This document shows positions 13,875-25,650 of a DNA stretch of 64,000 nt, piece after piece (position 1 is the stretch's first letter; every line of letters begins with the position of its first letter). The notes beneath the pieces were generated by a model, which searched no databases, was not told the DNA's origin, and was given only the letters and a program-made list of their open reading frames with translations. The translations under genes were made by a program, and so were the position numbers. The stretch comes from Epiperipatus broadwayi (Eukaryota; Onychophora; Udeonychophora; Euonychophora; Peripatidae). Location: the NCBI GenBank assembly GCA_028023455.1, contig JAQFVV010006221.1, positions 1,494,001-1,558,000 on the forward strand, given 5' to 3'.

Positions 13875-15623
13875 TGAACCGAGTTCGAATATGTGCATTC
13901 GAAACACCGGTCTCTTAGGCAGAGAAGAACATACTCGGAGAGTATGTATGCCCAAACGATAGCTATAAAATATATAACTAGCATTACATTTCCAGGACAT
14001 AACTTCTTCTCGGCTGTTGAGTTCAACACCAAGTTCAAAGCACCTTTTTTTGTTTGTGTATAAACACGGGCGCCAGCTATCTATTCAAGGATGAATAAAT
14101 AACACACTTTGAGCAATGGCCACTAACTCAACACCTAAATCCACGACTAGCTCAGCTGTTTGTAATCACTAATAGATTATACATAATTAGTGGTTAAAAG
14201 ACTTGATAAAAAGAATTTGATAAAAGGAATTGATAAAAAGAATTGACCGACAAATAAAGTTTAATTTTAAAGATAATTTATTAACTAACATTTATTTACT
14301 AAATTTAAACATTTTATACTTCTAATAAAACACATGCATATTTTAAATTAACATTCTAAATAGTTTAAATATTCTTGAATATTTTCATAACAGAACACTG
14401 GGAATTTATCTACTTTTACTAATAATATTGATAAGGATCATGCACATATTAATTCATGCACACACATAATAATGATAATAAAGGACTACATAGCATTTGA
14501 AATTTAATCACACACATCAATAGTTCATTTATGTATGATATAGAGTTCATATAATTAGACTCTTGAAAGATTCGTACGAATTAATGAAATGCAATGGCTA
14601 TTACAGTATAAACTAAAATAAGCAAATGTTTTACCTAGGATTTTGAACGTAGATTTAGCACTTTGTTTTCTTCTTGTTTGTTGTTTCTTCCAGTATGAAT
14701 GGTTCCAGTATGAATGCTTCCAGCCAGCTGGGATGTTTCCTTGCTGAGTTTCCTGATTTTCACGATTATTACTGTCAGAGACAATTAGATACTGACGGAG
14801 ATTTTTTAAGATGTTAAGCTGACATTATTTCACGGGCAGATCTGCTGTTTTCATAGGACATCTGGGCTGGAGATAAACATGCATTCCTAAGATCTTCTCA
14901 ACACTGCATTTTGTTTGTTAACTGCTCAATTAATTTCTGAACTGCACTCACTCAATAAATTTGTGAACTGACTTGTCTCAACTGCTTGTCCGATAAAATA
15001 TTCAGTATTTATACCAATGAAGTGTTTTCTTTTCAATATCCTCTGGCAAATATCTGTTGTCGAAATTCTTTATCAATTAATCCTTTGATAAATGTGTTTT
15101 GGAAGATTGCTTAATTAGTAATAGCCATGCAAAATGTTGTTTGATATTAATTAATAACCATTGCCGTGTTTTTTAATGATAATTTTCTTTAACTTTCATT
15201 TATTTAAAATAACATTTATTCTATTGTAGACAATTGCAGATATATACGCACATATATTTTTAATATAATTTACTATTTAGTTTTAACATTATTTTTTCTT
15301 TAATTATACTTGAATGAAAAGAGATTTGTATGTTTTAACTTTTTAAATTATATTTTTACGAATACTAATAAAAAACTCTTTACTTCCTTTTATAACCCTT
15401 AGTTTAATTTCTCAAACCTAGACTCCCCCTCCCCCCTTTTGATTAATTAATTGTAGCTTTTTATTTCAAAACTAACGCTAGAAAACTATTTGATTTTTAT
15501 CTTTTTCAAAAACAAACTGAGTAAATTCTTCAACATTTAATTTTATGTTTTTCTTTAACGAAAGATTATTTTAATAATATAATTTTAGATAAAATTATAT
15601 GTGCCTATATCAATATAGGTACA
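13875..15623 (-). repeat. 5' LTR of the gypsy-type element
   Basis: Second copy of the 1.75 kb repeat, with scattered single-base differences from 10945-12692. It is the upstream LTR because the integrase and purine tract read on the - strand. Confidence 0.9.
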
Positions 15624-15739
15624 ATATATACATATTAATTCCCAAGGTTAAACTTTATCAGCATTTCTAACTGTTAATTATTCCATTTGTTGACATCAGA
15701 TATATATATAATCATGTAGTAAGTCAAACATTTTCCAGC

Positions 15740-15945
15740 ATTCTTTTTTAAAACAATTACTCCATTTGTCAAAACAATTATTATTTTATTTTTGACATAT
15801 TAATAATTAGTGAGCACTTGATATATACATATTTATACAAATAACACTTTATCAACATTTTACCAATTTAATTATTTAATTTGTTAAAGCAATTATTATT
15901 TTATCCTTGGCATATTAATAATTCATAAGCACTTAATATGTAGAC
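15740..15945. repeat. Diverged tandem repeat, about 115 bp period
   Basis: Blocks reading CAATTATTATTTTAT followed by CATATTAATAATT and a GCACTT(G/A)ATAT end occur at about 15776 and 15891. Weaker kin occur near 15630-15700. The left flank of the LTR element (10915-10940) matches part of the unit. Confidence 0.45.
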
Positions 15946-16234
15946 ACACGCACACACATGTGTGTTTTTTAAATAAGCATTCTTATAAATTTTCCAGAAT
16001 GCTCTTAGATAAATTCCATTCCATTTGTTATTTTAATTTCCTCATAAAGATTACATCTGTTCTGAAGTAAATGTCAAAACTTCTGTTTATACTTCCATTA
16101 TGATGTTTACTCAAAACAGTTTTAAAATATATTCATTGCATTTTTTTAAAAAATATTTACTACAAAAATGTAGTGCTTATTGAAGTGATCAATATATATA
16201 TAGAAAAAGGACAAGAACTTCCCAAGTTTGCACA

Positions 16235-16562
16235 AAGGCTAAACTCTCCATACTGTAGTGCCACTCAGTACAAGCCAAGAATAATCAATGGATGCAAGAG
16301 GGTTTGTGCATAAAATCCCCATCCAGTGCATGCTCATCAAATATCCCCAGACTAGTTTCTAGCTTGTGGCTTTCATCAGTCAGGAACTTTGGATCTGAGA
16401 GTACTGTACCTAGATCTTTGAGTAGACACTAGATAGGAATTTTATGCACAAACCTTTTTTGCATCTATTGATTACTCTGGCTTGCACTGAGTAGTGCTAC
16501 TCTATAGAGAGTTTAGATTCTAGGTAAACAGTTGTGTAATCATAAGTAATGGTGATCATGTG
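16235..16562. mobile_element. Family A hammerhead-type repeat, short inverted copy
   Basis: The left end CTCTCCATACTGTAGTGCC faces the right end CTATAGAGAG. The - strand part spans to about 16415 and the + strand part resumes at GAGTAGACACTAGA. The family tail TGATCATGTGATG follows. There is no coding capacity. Confidence 0.65.
16336..16394 (-). ncRNA. Decayed hammerhead-like fold (family A)
   Basis: On the - strand the core CTGATGA, then AAGC-CACAA-GCTA, GAAAC-TA-GTC. The first stem II pair is A/A, and inner stem I has one mismatch. Activity is doubtful. Confidence 0.45.
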
Positions 16563-17700
16563 ATGTTTAATGGTTTAATACCAAACTTCCCAAGTTAATA
16601 CATGGACTTATTTATATTATTTATAATTTACATATTAATGAAGTCATCAACCTAAATATGTCACTGATATATAACCTGAATTTACCTCCCTTATTTTAAA
16701 AGAATCATTGTTTTTCTTTAATTTTACTTTCTTTTACAAATAGAATAGCATTTCTAGCAATATGTCTTTTTTTTTTTAGATTTTAAAACAATAACCAAAA
16801 TTATAACTATGACTTTTAAATTTCTTCTTTTAAAATAATAATAAAAAAATACACTTGTTTATTTTTAAAATAAAATTATTATATTTGATATTTAATAACA
16901 AACATTATTTCAAAACCATTCCTAATTTAAAACCTATATGATAATCTTATCTTTAAATAATAACCCAAACATGCATATATATATATTTCCATACACACAT
17001 GAGAATGTCATTTGTTATTTGCTTAAACCTACTGTCTTTTGAAATATGTAGATAGACAAAGTACTATTGTCTCTTATTAAAATATATACTTTTTAAATTT
17101 ATAAATAACTTTTAAAATAGGATGTTAAGTTTATCTTGTATTACTTTTAAAGAAAAATAAGAGAAAATCAATCGCAAATTACTTTTAAAAAGATAAAAAA
17201 TAAAAACAAATCATGAAAATACTTTTGTATTTTGGGTGTTTCTATAATAATTTTAAATTAGATAAAATATCACTTGACAATCTTAAACAATCATAATAAA
17301 ATTTAAATATATTTTTTTTGTTATATATATATACAACAATGCCTACTTAAGGTGTAATTCAGGATGGTATAATATATATATCAATATGTGAAACATCCAG
17401 TGAAGGCTGGTGTTACATAGCAGAAGAATTCTATCTTCAAGCAGAGATAGAAATAGAAATTTCTAGATTGTGAATGTCACCATATCTGCACATCCTCAAT
17501 TGATCATGTCTACATTTGTCTTTCTATCTTTTAATCTTAAAATCATTTTTACATCATATAAAAATAATTTTAATTGGTACAATATCATATTCTATATGTT
17601 TCAAAGTGCTTTAGCCCATTATACTTGATTTTATTATATAATATTTTTAATCAGTATTCAACTAATTTCATTTTAAATTGATCGAATTTTGCAAGTAGTT
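16563..17700. other. AT-rich intergenic DNA
   Basis: No gene, RNA or repeat recognised on either strand. Confidence 0.45.
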
Positions 17701-17759
17701 TATTTTATTATACAGCAATATATGAAAAAAAATTATACAGAAACTGTACTATTTTGTAA

Positions 17760-18560
17760 AAATGGCAGACAAGTTTGTGCACTCCAGAAAAACTACAATT
17801 TATTCGAGTTGTTGTTTTTAGATCGTGCGCTGATAACTGAAGAATTTAATTAAGGCATTAATGTAATGGAAACGATAATTCCAAGAAATATTTGCTAATT
17901 GTAAATATTTCTAGATAAGAGACCTTACCTTATTGGACAATCTAATTAATTGCTGCAGTTATCAGAAAGCTATAAAAAGACTGTATAACAACTACGGGGG
18001 GTAGTATAGAGAGTATTAGAGGCAGTATTTGAGTGTAGATGTTCCTGTTCAATTCCAGTAGGAGACATCTCACATCAGTGCTTTCAGTTAAAGACCAGCA
18101 CCCAATGGAAATGTAGTCCATGGGTATAGCTGAAGGAGACCGCAGCCTGAGGAAACCATCTGGATAGCAGCTGAATAAAGAGTTGAGTTTCCAGCGGTTT
18201 TCAAGTGGAGTTACTGGCAGACTGTTGCAGAGATGGAAGCTGTAAGGAGCTTAAGGTCAGTCGCAGTGCTTATTATGAAGAGTTCGTGGGCAGCTAAACT
18301 GGACTGGGGCCAAGGTGTGTGTAAATCTTGCCCATTGTGAACCGTTTTGTAGCAGCCAGCCTGAATGAACATCAAGGGAATTGAACATTGGCGAACTGTA
18401 GAAACAGAGTGAGTACAGAGTGGTATTCAGTGAATTTGAGCAGAGCATCCGCTGCAAGAGAACAGCGTGGGAATTGCGAATTAAACTAACGAGTTCGCAA
18501 ATTAACTTTTGGGCACAGTAATTGAAGATTCAATACACTGCAGAAACTAATTGGGTTTTG
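17760..18560 (+). promoter_or_regulatory. TATA-bearing, GC-richer block (possible solo LTR)
   Basis: TATAAAAA at 17971-17978 is followed about 25 bases later by a sharply GC-richer, non-coding stretch with an AATAAA at about 18173. TATA box, leader and nearby polyadenylation signal in one block fit U3-R-U5 of an LTR. No partner LTR or pol gene was found. A host promoter with a 5' exon is the alternative. The 66-residue frame on the - strand at 18257-18457 is not convincing. Confidence 0.3.
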
Positions 18561-19644
18561 ATACTCGATATAATTTTGTTTAAAATATTGGAGATGATTA
18601 AATAAATATTTACAATATATCTTAGAGAATTAGATAGGTATATAAATAGAAAGAAAGATATTGGTAAGTTTAAATATATATATATTTAAAATCAAATTGA
18701 AATTTATAAACAAAATATGATAACAATCTTAGCCATTATATATAGCGATACATTAATGCATCATTAAGACAAGATTCTTAAAGTGTTTATCTCATTAACG
18801 TTAAAGGATACTTTAGATAGTGTATACAATCATTATGAATTTATAATTGTTGGTCAACTTATTGATAAGTTGAATAATAATAAAGCTTGAAATAGATTTG
18901 TCGTATGGAGAATGATTTAAATCATATTTGTTAATGATTTCTTTTTAAATGTTATTAATAATCAAAAATTAGCTGGATTCTGATCATTTTTTATTCATGA
19001 ATTAAATAATGTATAAATATAAATATGATTAGTTATATGTCATCAAATAATTAAATATTGGTCACCAAAGAAGATATACTTATTTTTCTTAGCCTCTGCC
19101 TTAGCAAAGCAGAAGATCTTGCTTCTTCACTGGAGAAGAGACCAAATAAGTTTATACCTAAAAACAGTTTATGATTAATTGACAATTGTTTACAAAGAAA
19201 TAAAAGGTTACGTGGAGAGCTATTGAAGATAGTAGAAAGTAGAAGTTGGTTACCAGAAAGAAAAAGAAATATTGTAAACATTATGAAAATTAAACTATTC
19301 ATTATGTTAAGAAGCCTCAGCTAAAGAAATAGTGTAATAAATAAATTGTTTATATATAAAAAGTAGTAATAATAAAAAAAGTAAAAATACAGTCAAGAAA
19401 TGCCTTTTTATTAAAAAAGAAATGTTTAAAAAGTTTAATTATAATGCAGACCAATAAAACAACTATTATTATCTTGCATAAAATTAGTCATTTTTTTTGA
19501 CAATTTAATGTTATATTTAGTAGGAAATCAAATATGGTTAGTTAATTATTAATAGAAAATGTATTAATTAACAAGACCATATTGAAATTGGTATAGGATG
19601 TTTATAAGCTAATGACAGTTGTCAACATATTTTAAGTTATTCAA
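18561..19644. other. AT-rich intergenic DNA
   Basis: No supportable gene. The 83-residue - strand frame (19051-19302) is low-complexity and matches no family I recognise. Confidence 0.45.
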
Positions 19645-19723
19645 ACAGGCAAAACTCTATACGTATTGCTACTCCGTGTATGCCAGAAGGCTTGTGCATA
19701 AAATTCCCATCTAGTGCCTACTC

Positions 19724-19782
19724 ATCCAATATCCCCAGACTAGTTTCGGGCTTATGGCCTTCGTCAGTGAGGAGCCTTGGAT
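19724..19782 (-). ncRNA. Hammerhead-like fold (family A)
   Basis: Stem I outer ATCCAA/TTGGAT and inner TCCTCA/TGGGGA are perfect or wobble-paired. The core is CTGACGA, GAAAC-TA-GTC. Stem II is GGC/GCC with a CATAA loop, preceded by an unpaired A/C. Confidence 0.55.
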
Positions 19783-20475
19783 CTGAGAGCACTGCACCTA
19801 GATCTTAGGATCTAATGCAACCCTACAGCAGCCAGCTTTTATCTCTACTTAACTACAAAACTATGAGACTTAAATTGAAAACACTAATATTTTCAATCCA
19901 AGCTCATTAGCTTATATAGTCATATAGGTCGGAACTCAGTTCAGTACCTATACATTTTGGTGTCATTGGTTCTTTAATAACCATAGCCACCACTATCCTA
20001 TTAGGCAGGATTGGTTTTAAGACAATAAACACCACATGATCACAAATTGCTTATGCTTGCTCATAACTGTTATTCAAACAGGCAAAACTCTCTATATGTA
20101 TTGCCACTCAGTACAAGCCAGAATAATCAGTGGGTGAAGGCTTGTGCATAAAATCCCCATCTAGAGAGTTTTTCCTGTTTGAATAATAGTTATGAGCAAG
20201 CATAAGAAATTGTGATCATATGCTCTTTAATGGCTTAAAACCAATCTTGCTTAATTGGATAGTGATGTCTATGGTTATTAAAGAACCAAAGACACCAAAA
20301 TGTATAGGTACTGAACTGAGGTCAGACCTATATGACTATATAAGCTAATGAGCTTGGATTGAAAATATTATATTGTTTTCAATTTAAGTCTCATAATTTT
20401 GTAGTTGAAGTAGAGATAAAAGGTGGCTGCTGGAGGGTTGCATTAGATCCTAAGATCTAGGTGCAGTGCTCTCAG

Positions 20476-20534
20476 ATCCAAGGCTCCTCACTGACAAAGG
20501 CCATAAGCCAGAAATTAGTCTGGGTATTTTGGAT
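20476..20534 (+). ncRNA. Inactive hammerhead relic (family A)
   Basis: Same fold, but the core reads CTGACAA, so an invariant G is lost, and GAAAC is GAAAT. It should not cleave. Confidence 0.5.
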
Positions 20535-20690
20535 AACTAGGCACTAGATGGGGATTTTATGCACAAGCCTTCTGGCATCCACTGATTGCTCTGGCTTGCA
20601 CTGAGTGGCAATACGTATAGAGAGTTTTGCCTGTTTGAATAACAGTTATGAGCAAGAATAAGAAATTGTGATCATGTGATGTTTATATTT

Positions 20691-21187
20691 TAAGTTAGTT
20701 ATACAGGTTTAAAATTTATTTTATAATTAGTAATTAATATTGTAAATATTTTATTAACTGCAAATAAATATATATTATTTTTATATAATTTAATATTATA
20801 CATATACATTTTTAGGTATGTTACTTGAAGATATACCCTCGGTATAAAATTGACAATTTTTGAAAAAAAAAGAAGACAAATTTATAAATGTTTTGTATTT
20901 ATTTTTACATGTTTATTAAATAAATAAATAAATAAAATTGTTTTATTGCAGGCTGTTTCCTTGTTGGTTTTTATTAATAATTTATATTTAGATATCTGCT
21001 TTAATCGTTATTTTTATAAGCGCTTTACTTTGAATAAACAGTTGATGACTGAAATAGTTTTCACTTCTACTTCTAGTTAAACACAAAATTAAAAAACAAA
21101 CATTATAAGGTAAATCCCAAGATAAGCAGATCTCAAATTAGTTACTCATGAGATAATAATTAAAAAAAAAAAAACGCAATGGTTGGT
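20691..21187. other. AT-rich intergenic DNA
   Basis: Nothing recognised. Confidence 0.4.
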
Positions 21188-21203
21188 AAAAGCATTAACT
21201 ATG

Positions 21204-21305
21204 TCAAGCATTGGTGGTTGAGAGGTTAGCGACAGCAGCTTTACAAGCAGTTGTCCCGGATTAGCGGGTCGTTTCCCGGCTCATGCTATGACACATGGGA
21301 AAAGA
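21204..21305 (+). mobile_element. tRNA-derived SINE
   Basis: About 100 bp with an internal RNA polymerase III promoter: a box A-like GTGGTTGAGAGG near the start, an anticodon-arm-like GCTTTACAAGC, a box B-like region GCGGGTCGTTTCCC, then GCTATGACACATG and an A-rich tail. A perfect 16-bp target-site duplication (AAAAGCATTAACTATG) flanks it at 21188-21203 and 21306-21321, which shows retroposition. It is not a working tRNA gene. Confidence 0.85.
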
Positions 21306-21321
21306 AAAAGCATTAACTATG

Positions 21322-21457
21322 CTGTGTCGTTTGATATAGTTGGTAGGGCTCCTGAGTTGAATTCAGGAGGTTTCAGGATCGATTCTAGCAATCACAGGTT
21401 TGGCATTCGAACTTTTTATTAGCTTTCGAGAAATAGAGCGATGGGTCTTTCTTTATA
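21322..21457 (+). mobile_element. Second, unrelated tRNA-derived SINE
   Basis: Box A-like TATAGTTGGTAGGG at 21335 and box B-like GGATCGATTCTAGC at 21376 surround an anticodon-arm-like CTCCTGA...TCAGGAG. The duplicated AGCATTAACTA flanks this copy too, at about 21308 and 21458. The two SINEs therefore landed in the same target, one beside the other. Confidence 0.6.
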
Positions 21458-22789
21458 GCATTAACTACTAATAAGTTGAAATGCCGAAAAAGAATCAAAT
21501 ATAGCGCAAATTTAATTTAATTTAAAAATGAAATTTATATGCAAGTAAACTAAATTATTACACATAAAATGATAAATATAATTGTTTCTAGAGGTTGCGA
21601 GACATTTAAGAACTAACGTGATATAATAAACAGAAAGACATAAATGTACAAAATCAACGGTAGAAATACCTCATATCATTAATAGAAACAACAATCCATT
21701 CAATAAAATTGAAACATAGACATGAAAATATAATGGAAAATAAAATTAGCAATTATAAAATATTAAGAAGTGATATGTATGTTTAAATGTACATATATAT
21801 AACTGTAAAAACTTATAGAGAAAAAAGTAATAAATTAAAAATATCATAGAACTTGAAAAGATTTATTTTTTTAAAGTAGAAATTAAAAATTATAGCCTTT
21901 AGATTAGAAAAAGATTAATTTCTAAAATGAACAATAGTCCTTATTCAAATGAAACAAATTAAGGAATTCGACCTAGATTCATTTTTTAAGATAAAGACAA
22001 TCTACAAATAACTAATTAATTAAAAAGACAGAAAGATAATACTAAAATTCTGATGGAACATGGAAAGGAAGAATCACCTGATCGGATGGGCAGAGGACTG
22101 ACCAATCATTTACAGGGATTAAGAGACAATGAATTGCCTTTAGTACTAATCATAAAAAGAAGAATAGAGACACTTAATCCTTGGAGCTTGATCTGGGTAG
22201 ACTTATATATAGGGATCAGGATGTCTTTCCTTGCACAGTGACTTCAAGTGTGGAGAGTTGGCTTCCAAACATGAGAACAGTCAGCATAAAACTTTTAAAG
22301 GTCATATTGATCTTAATTATTTGTTTATGCCTTCGGACCTTATAATGTAAATAATTATATATGTTATTAGTTAAATGCTTTAAGAGATTGTATATTAAAA
22401 TTTATCTTAATATTAACCGTTATTCATTATTGGCACTCATGAAAGTGCATCCTATCTTAGCTAGACATAGCAAGAAGAAACAAATTAAACCAATTAAGGC
22501 TGGGAAGACAGTTTTGATTATAATGTTCAAACCATACAATGCCATGTTATCACATGTAAAACAGTAAATAATCTTTCATTTAAAAATGATACATCTTTCA
22601 ACATTTAAAAATGACATTAACAAATCTGACAAACTTTATACTTAACATTCTTATAAGTAGTAACAAATTGATACATTAAGAATAGCCATCAATTAGCAAA
22701 AATTAAATAAATCAATACTTATAAGGTAAGGACATTATAACAATAACATGATAAAATAACAGCAACCATCTATTTCAGTGCCATTTACG
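21458..22789. other. AT-rich intergenic DNA
   Basis: Short frames at 22053-22241 and 22361-22567 show no family signature. No gene called. Confidence 0.4.
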
Positions 22790-22919
22790 GTAAGTTTGAA
22801 TTGATTTATTTCAATGTTTTGAACATTGGTTAAAAAAAGGTTTTTATTCAGTATATATATATAGACATGGCTGAGCATGCTTTCAGCCAATGAAGTCAGG
22901 TTCATAACCTCCATTATCT

Positions 22920-23410
22920 GCAAAATGTGTTGTATAATTTATATGGAACACTAATTTATGTAAATTACTAATTTACATATTTCATTTTTATGTAAATTAC
23001 TAATTTACATATTTCATTTTTAGATAGTTGAGCACTATTTTTTTATTGATTGCATGGGAATTGTTTGAAATAAACCATACCTCTTTTACCCTTCACTTTT
23101 TGTCATCATGTTCGGTACAGATGAATACAGGATCAAAATGTCACCAGACTGTTGTTTGTACTTTAAGAAAATAGATTTATATTTAAAATCGTTTTTCACA
23201 TGTTTATATAAGTACTTGGGTTGTGAGATTCTGGTGGCAATGTTTGTACAAGATCCCCCATAGTATACTGATTTACAAGAATCATTACTACATTCAATTT
23301 TATAAACAATATGGGGGCTTAGATCCTAGAATATTTGATCCTTTATATTATTTAATAGTCTGTTTAAATGGGGGGGGGGGCATCTCAGACTTACATTATA
23401 TGTGTTAGAG
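22920..23410 (-). pseudogene. PLE nuclease domain remnant (left copy)
   Basis: The - strand translation, broken by stops, parallels the right copy at 25270-25620. Matching pieces include a run around ...ILWGILYKHCHQNLTTQ... facing YGES...ANTAT of the right copy in a shifted frame. It would be the 3' end of the left PLE. A short unit of about 32 bp (TATGTAAATTACTAATTTAC and following) is duplicated in tandem at 22958-23021. The + strand frame at 23223-23408 is its antisense shadow. Confidence 0.5.
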
Positions 23411-23618
23411 CAGATTTTCTTCATTTTGTGAGATAGTTTTGATATCTAAGGGAAACTTATTCATGGTTTATTATTTACCTGTTGTGTGTGTACCTGCTTT
23501 ATTTTGTTGTAAAATTTCTTAACTGTGTTGATTAATATATTGTTGTTGTAATTGATTTTACATTGATCCTTTATAGGTCTTTACATTAGCTTTCTGATCT
23601 GCTTTATATTTATAAAAA

Positions 23619-24126
23619 TTTGTAAACTCTATATATTTGTGTTAATATAAATACACACGTATAAATTAAATATAAACTATAATATATATAATCACTGTCT
23701 CAGTTTACTCAAGCACTTTCAAAGGTCTAAGCCTTCATTTTCAAGAAGTATCTGGAATAAAATATGCAAATTAGGATGGACTAGATTTTCATTGACCTAG
23801 ATTAGTCACTTCATGGAGATGGCATAAAATGTTTCCTTTTTATTCATGGCATGGATGTCAGAGATGATATAACATGCCTCTTTAACTTTCCTTCATAACT
23901 CATGCCGCTCTCTGCACATAGCGCGAGGCTTATCTGGCCTGCACTGGTGTCCCATAGAAGCTGCGTGCTGCACAAAAATAGATGGGTGGGATGGATCAGC
24001 CAAAGCCTTATTGTATGCATATACATGTTGTGCAAGTCTTGTATGGATGGTGATTATATATATTATAGTTTATATTTAATTTATACATGTGTATTTATAT
24101 TAACACAAATACATAGAGTTTACAAA
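23619..24126. mobile_element. Foldback element with 77-bp inverted ends
   Basis: 23619-23695 and 24050-24126 are reverse complements with only about two mismatches over 77 bp, around a 354-bp centre that is less AT-rich. The - strand frame in the centre (23844-24035) has no clear family. It splits the nuclease and RT parts of the left PLE, so it inserted later. Confidence 0.7.
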
Positions 24127-24164
24127 TACTTTTCTAACACATAGTTGAATGTTTAAATATTACA

Positions 24165-24900
24165 AAAATTGAAATTTTTGTTTAAGAAGCTTTTTATCTC
24201 AGCGCATTTATATATTGTCAGTGAGAGAGACTGAAAGTAAATTGCCACAAAATTCAATGGGCTAATGACCATTTTATAATCCAGCATGTTGTTATTCCAT
24301 TGATGATGGGAGTCTAAAAATTTCAGACCTTTAGATGTATTTTAATGTTCTATTGTCCATTGGAGTGCAGATTTTTATGATAACTTTATGCATGTTTGTA
24401 ATGTATTCCTTTGATGCACATATCAAAACACTGTCAACATGTGATTTATAAATCAAGTTGGGTTCATTAACGAAGTATTTGGGGATTCTTCATCTTCAAA
24501 CTTAGCCAGAGTCATGCTGCAAATAATGCCACTAATGGGAAAATCCTTGGGCCATGTATAATGCATATTGTAGTAATGATTGTTGAACAATACCACGATG
24601 TCACTATGTATCAAACTCTTTTTTGATAATTGCATTCAGTGTCTTGCAGCATTTCTTGGATTATACTAATTGTTTATGTCAGACTGATCTGTAGAGTTTG
24701 ATGATGTCACATGATGTGAGTTTATAGTTTTCTTTTATTTGATGGGTGTTGATATACTGGACAAGCTCTAGGGAGGATATGGTCATGCAAATTTTCCAAA
24801 GCCAAGATGCATGGTTAGACATTCGATAATGATTTTGGTGGCATTGTAGTAATATACCTGCCAAAATCAATCATCAAATGAGGAGGATCATTTTTCTTGT
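24165..24900 (-). pseudogene. Penelope-like reverse transcriptase remnant
   Basis: - strand frames at 24870-24679 and 24635-24453, plus sequence further down, give degraded RT motifs in the right order: YKLTSCDIIKLYRSV (compare SFDV-x-x-LYTNIP, motif A), KDFPISG (compare KGxPMGS, motif B), and HVDSVLI (compare RYVDDI, motif C, first Asp of the pair kept). Several stops and frameshifts separate them. The family assignment rests on motif order and on the adjoining GIY-YIG remnant. Confidence 0.55.
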
Positions 24901-24989
24901 ACAAACTTATGTTTGCAAATAAACAAGACAGAATTGCTGCAGATGAATATATTTTTAAATATTTCGGTCTCACTCTGATAATATGTAAA

Positions 24990-25650
24990 TTAACTAGGAT
25001 AAAAAGTTTCTTAAACAGAAATTTCAACTTTTGTAAATGTAAAGTGGATTGGAAAGCTAATGATAAAGGATCAATGTAAAATCGATTACAACAGCAATAC
25101 ATTAATCAACACAATTAAGAAATTTTATAACAAACTAAAACAGGCACACCCAAATCAGGTAGATAATAAACCATGGATAAATTTGCCTTACATACTGAAT
25201 CTATCACACAAATTGAAAAAATCTGCTCTAACACATATAATGTAAGTATGACAATTCCCCTAATTTAATCAGACTATTAAATAATACAATAGATAAAATA
25301 TCTCAGGATCAAACTCCCAGATTGTTTATAAAATTGAATGCAGTAATGATTCTTATATATTGTTATACTATGGGGAGTCTTATGCAAACACTGCCACATG
25401 ACTCTCACAACACAAGTACTTATGCAAATATGAAAAATGATTGAAAATATAAACCTATTTTTTTTAAAGCACAGACAACAGTCTGGCCACATTCTTGACC
25501 CAGTGACTGTTAAAATCATTTGTACCGAATGTAATGACAGAAAGCAAAAGATAAAAAAATATGGTTTATTTCTAACAATTCCCATGCAATCAATAAAAAA
25601 GAAAATAGTGTTCAACTATCTAAAAAATGAAATATGTAAATTACTAATTT
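24990..25650 (+). pseudogene. PLE C-terminal region with GIY-YIG remnant (right copy)
   Basis: Pieces in different frames read as the usual end of a PLE protein. INLPYILNLSHKLKK (25180-25220) corresponds to the conserved PY-x-P-G-x-S linker after the RT. LLNNTIDKISQDQ and VYKIECSNDS lead into YYGESYANTAT (compare VYxIxC..CxxxYIGET, the GIY-YIG signature, about 25310-25400). DPVTVKIICTECNDRK follows. Stops and at least three frameshifts make it dead. The - strand 112-residue frame at 25277-25615 is the antisense. Confidence 0.6.

Larger units (their letters stand above)
10945..15623 (-). mobile_element. Ty3/gypsy-type LTR retrotransposon, internally deleted
   Basis: Two direct repeats of about 1.75 kb, differing by only a few percent by eye, flank an internal region of about 1.18 kb. 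On the - strand each LTR begins TGTACC and ends CA. A purine tract on the - strand lies next to the lower-coordinate LTR, as expected just upstream of a 3' LTR, which fixes the orientation. Gag, protease, RT and RNase H are missing; only the integrase core and C-terminus remain. No matching target-site duplication was found (TTCAT before, ATATA after). Confidence 0.88.
19645..20690. mobile_element. Family A repeats, head-to-head pair
   Basis: A - strand unit (19645 to about 20075) faces a + strand unit (about 20160-20690) across a short junction. In the + unit the sequence GAATAA(T/C)AGTTATGAGCAAG occurs at both 20181 and 20637, so the element ends in a repeat of its own beginning with a 456-bp period. 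That is what a piece of a tandem multimer would look like. Each unit carries the shared GTTCAG box and one hammerhead-like fold. No ORF. Confidence 0.7.

Noticed and set aside
18257-18457. 66-residue - strand frame as a small secreted protein
   Set aside because: No start context or homology; it lies in the TATA-bearing, probably LTR-derived block.
20476-20534. Active ribozyme in family A
   Set aside because: The core has lost an invariant G (CTGACAA). The copy at 46034-46092 has the same kind of loss plus a GTG cleavage triplet.
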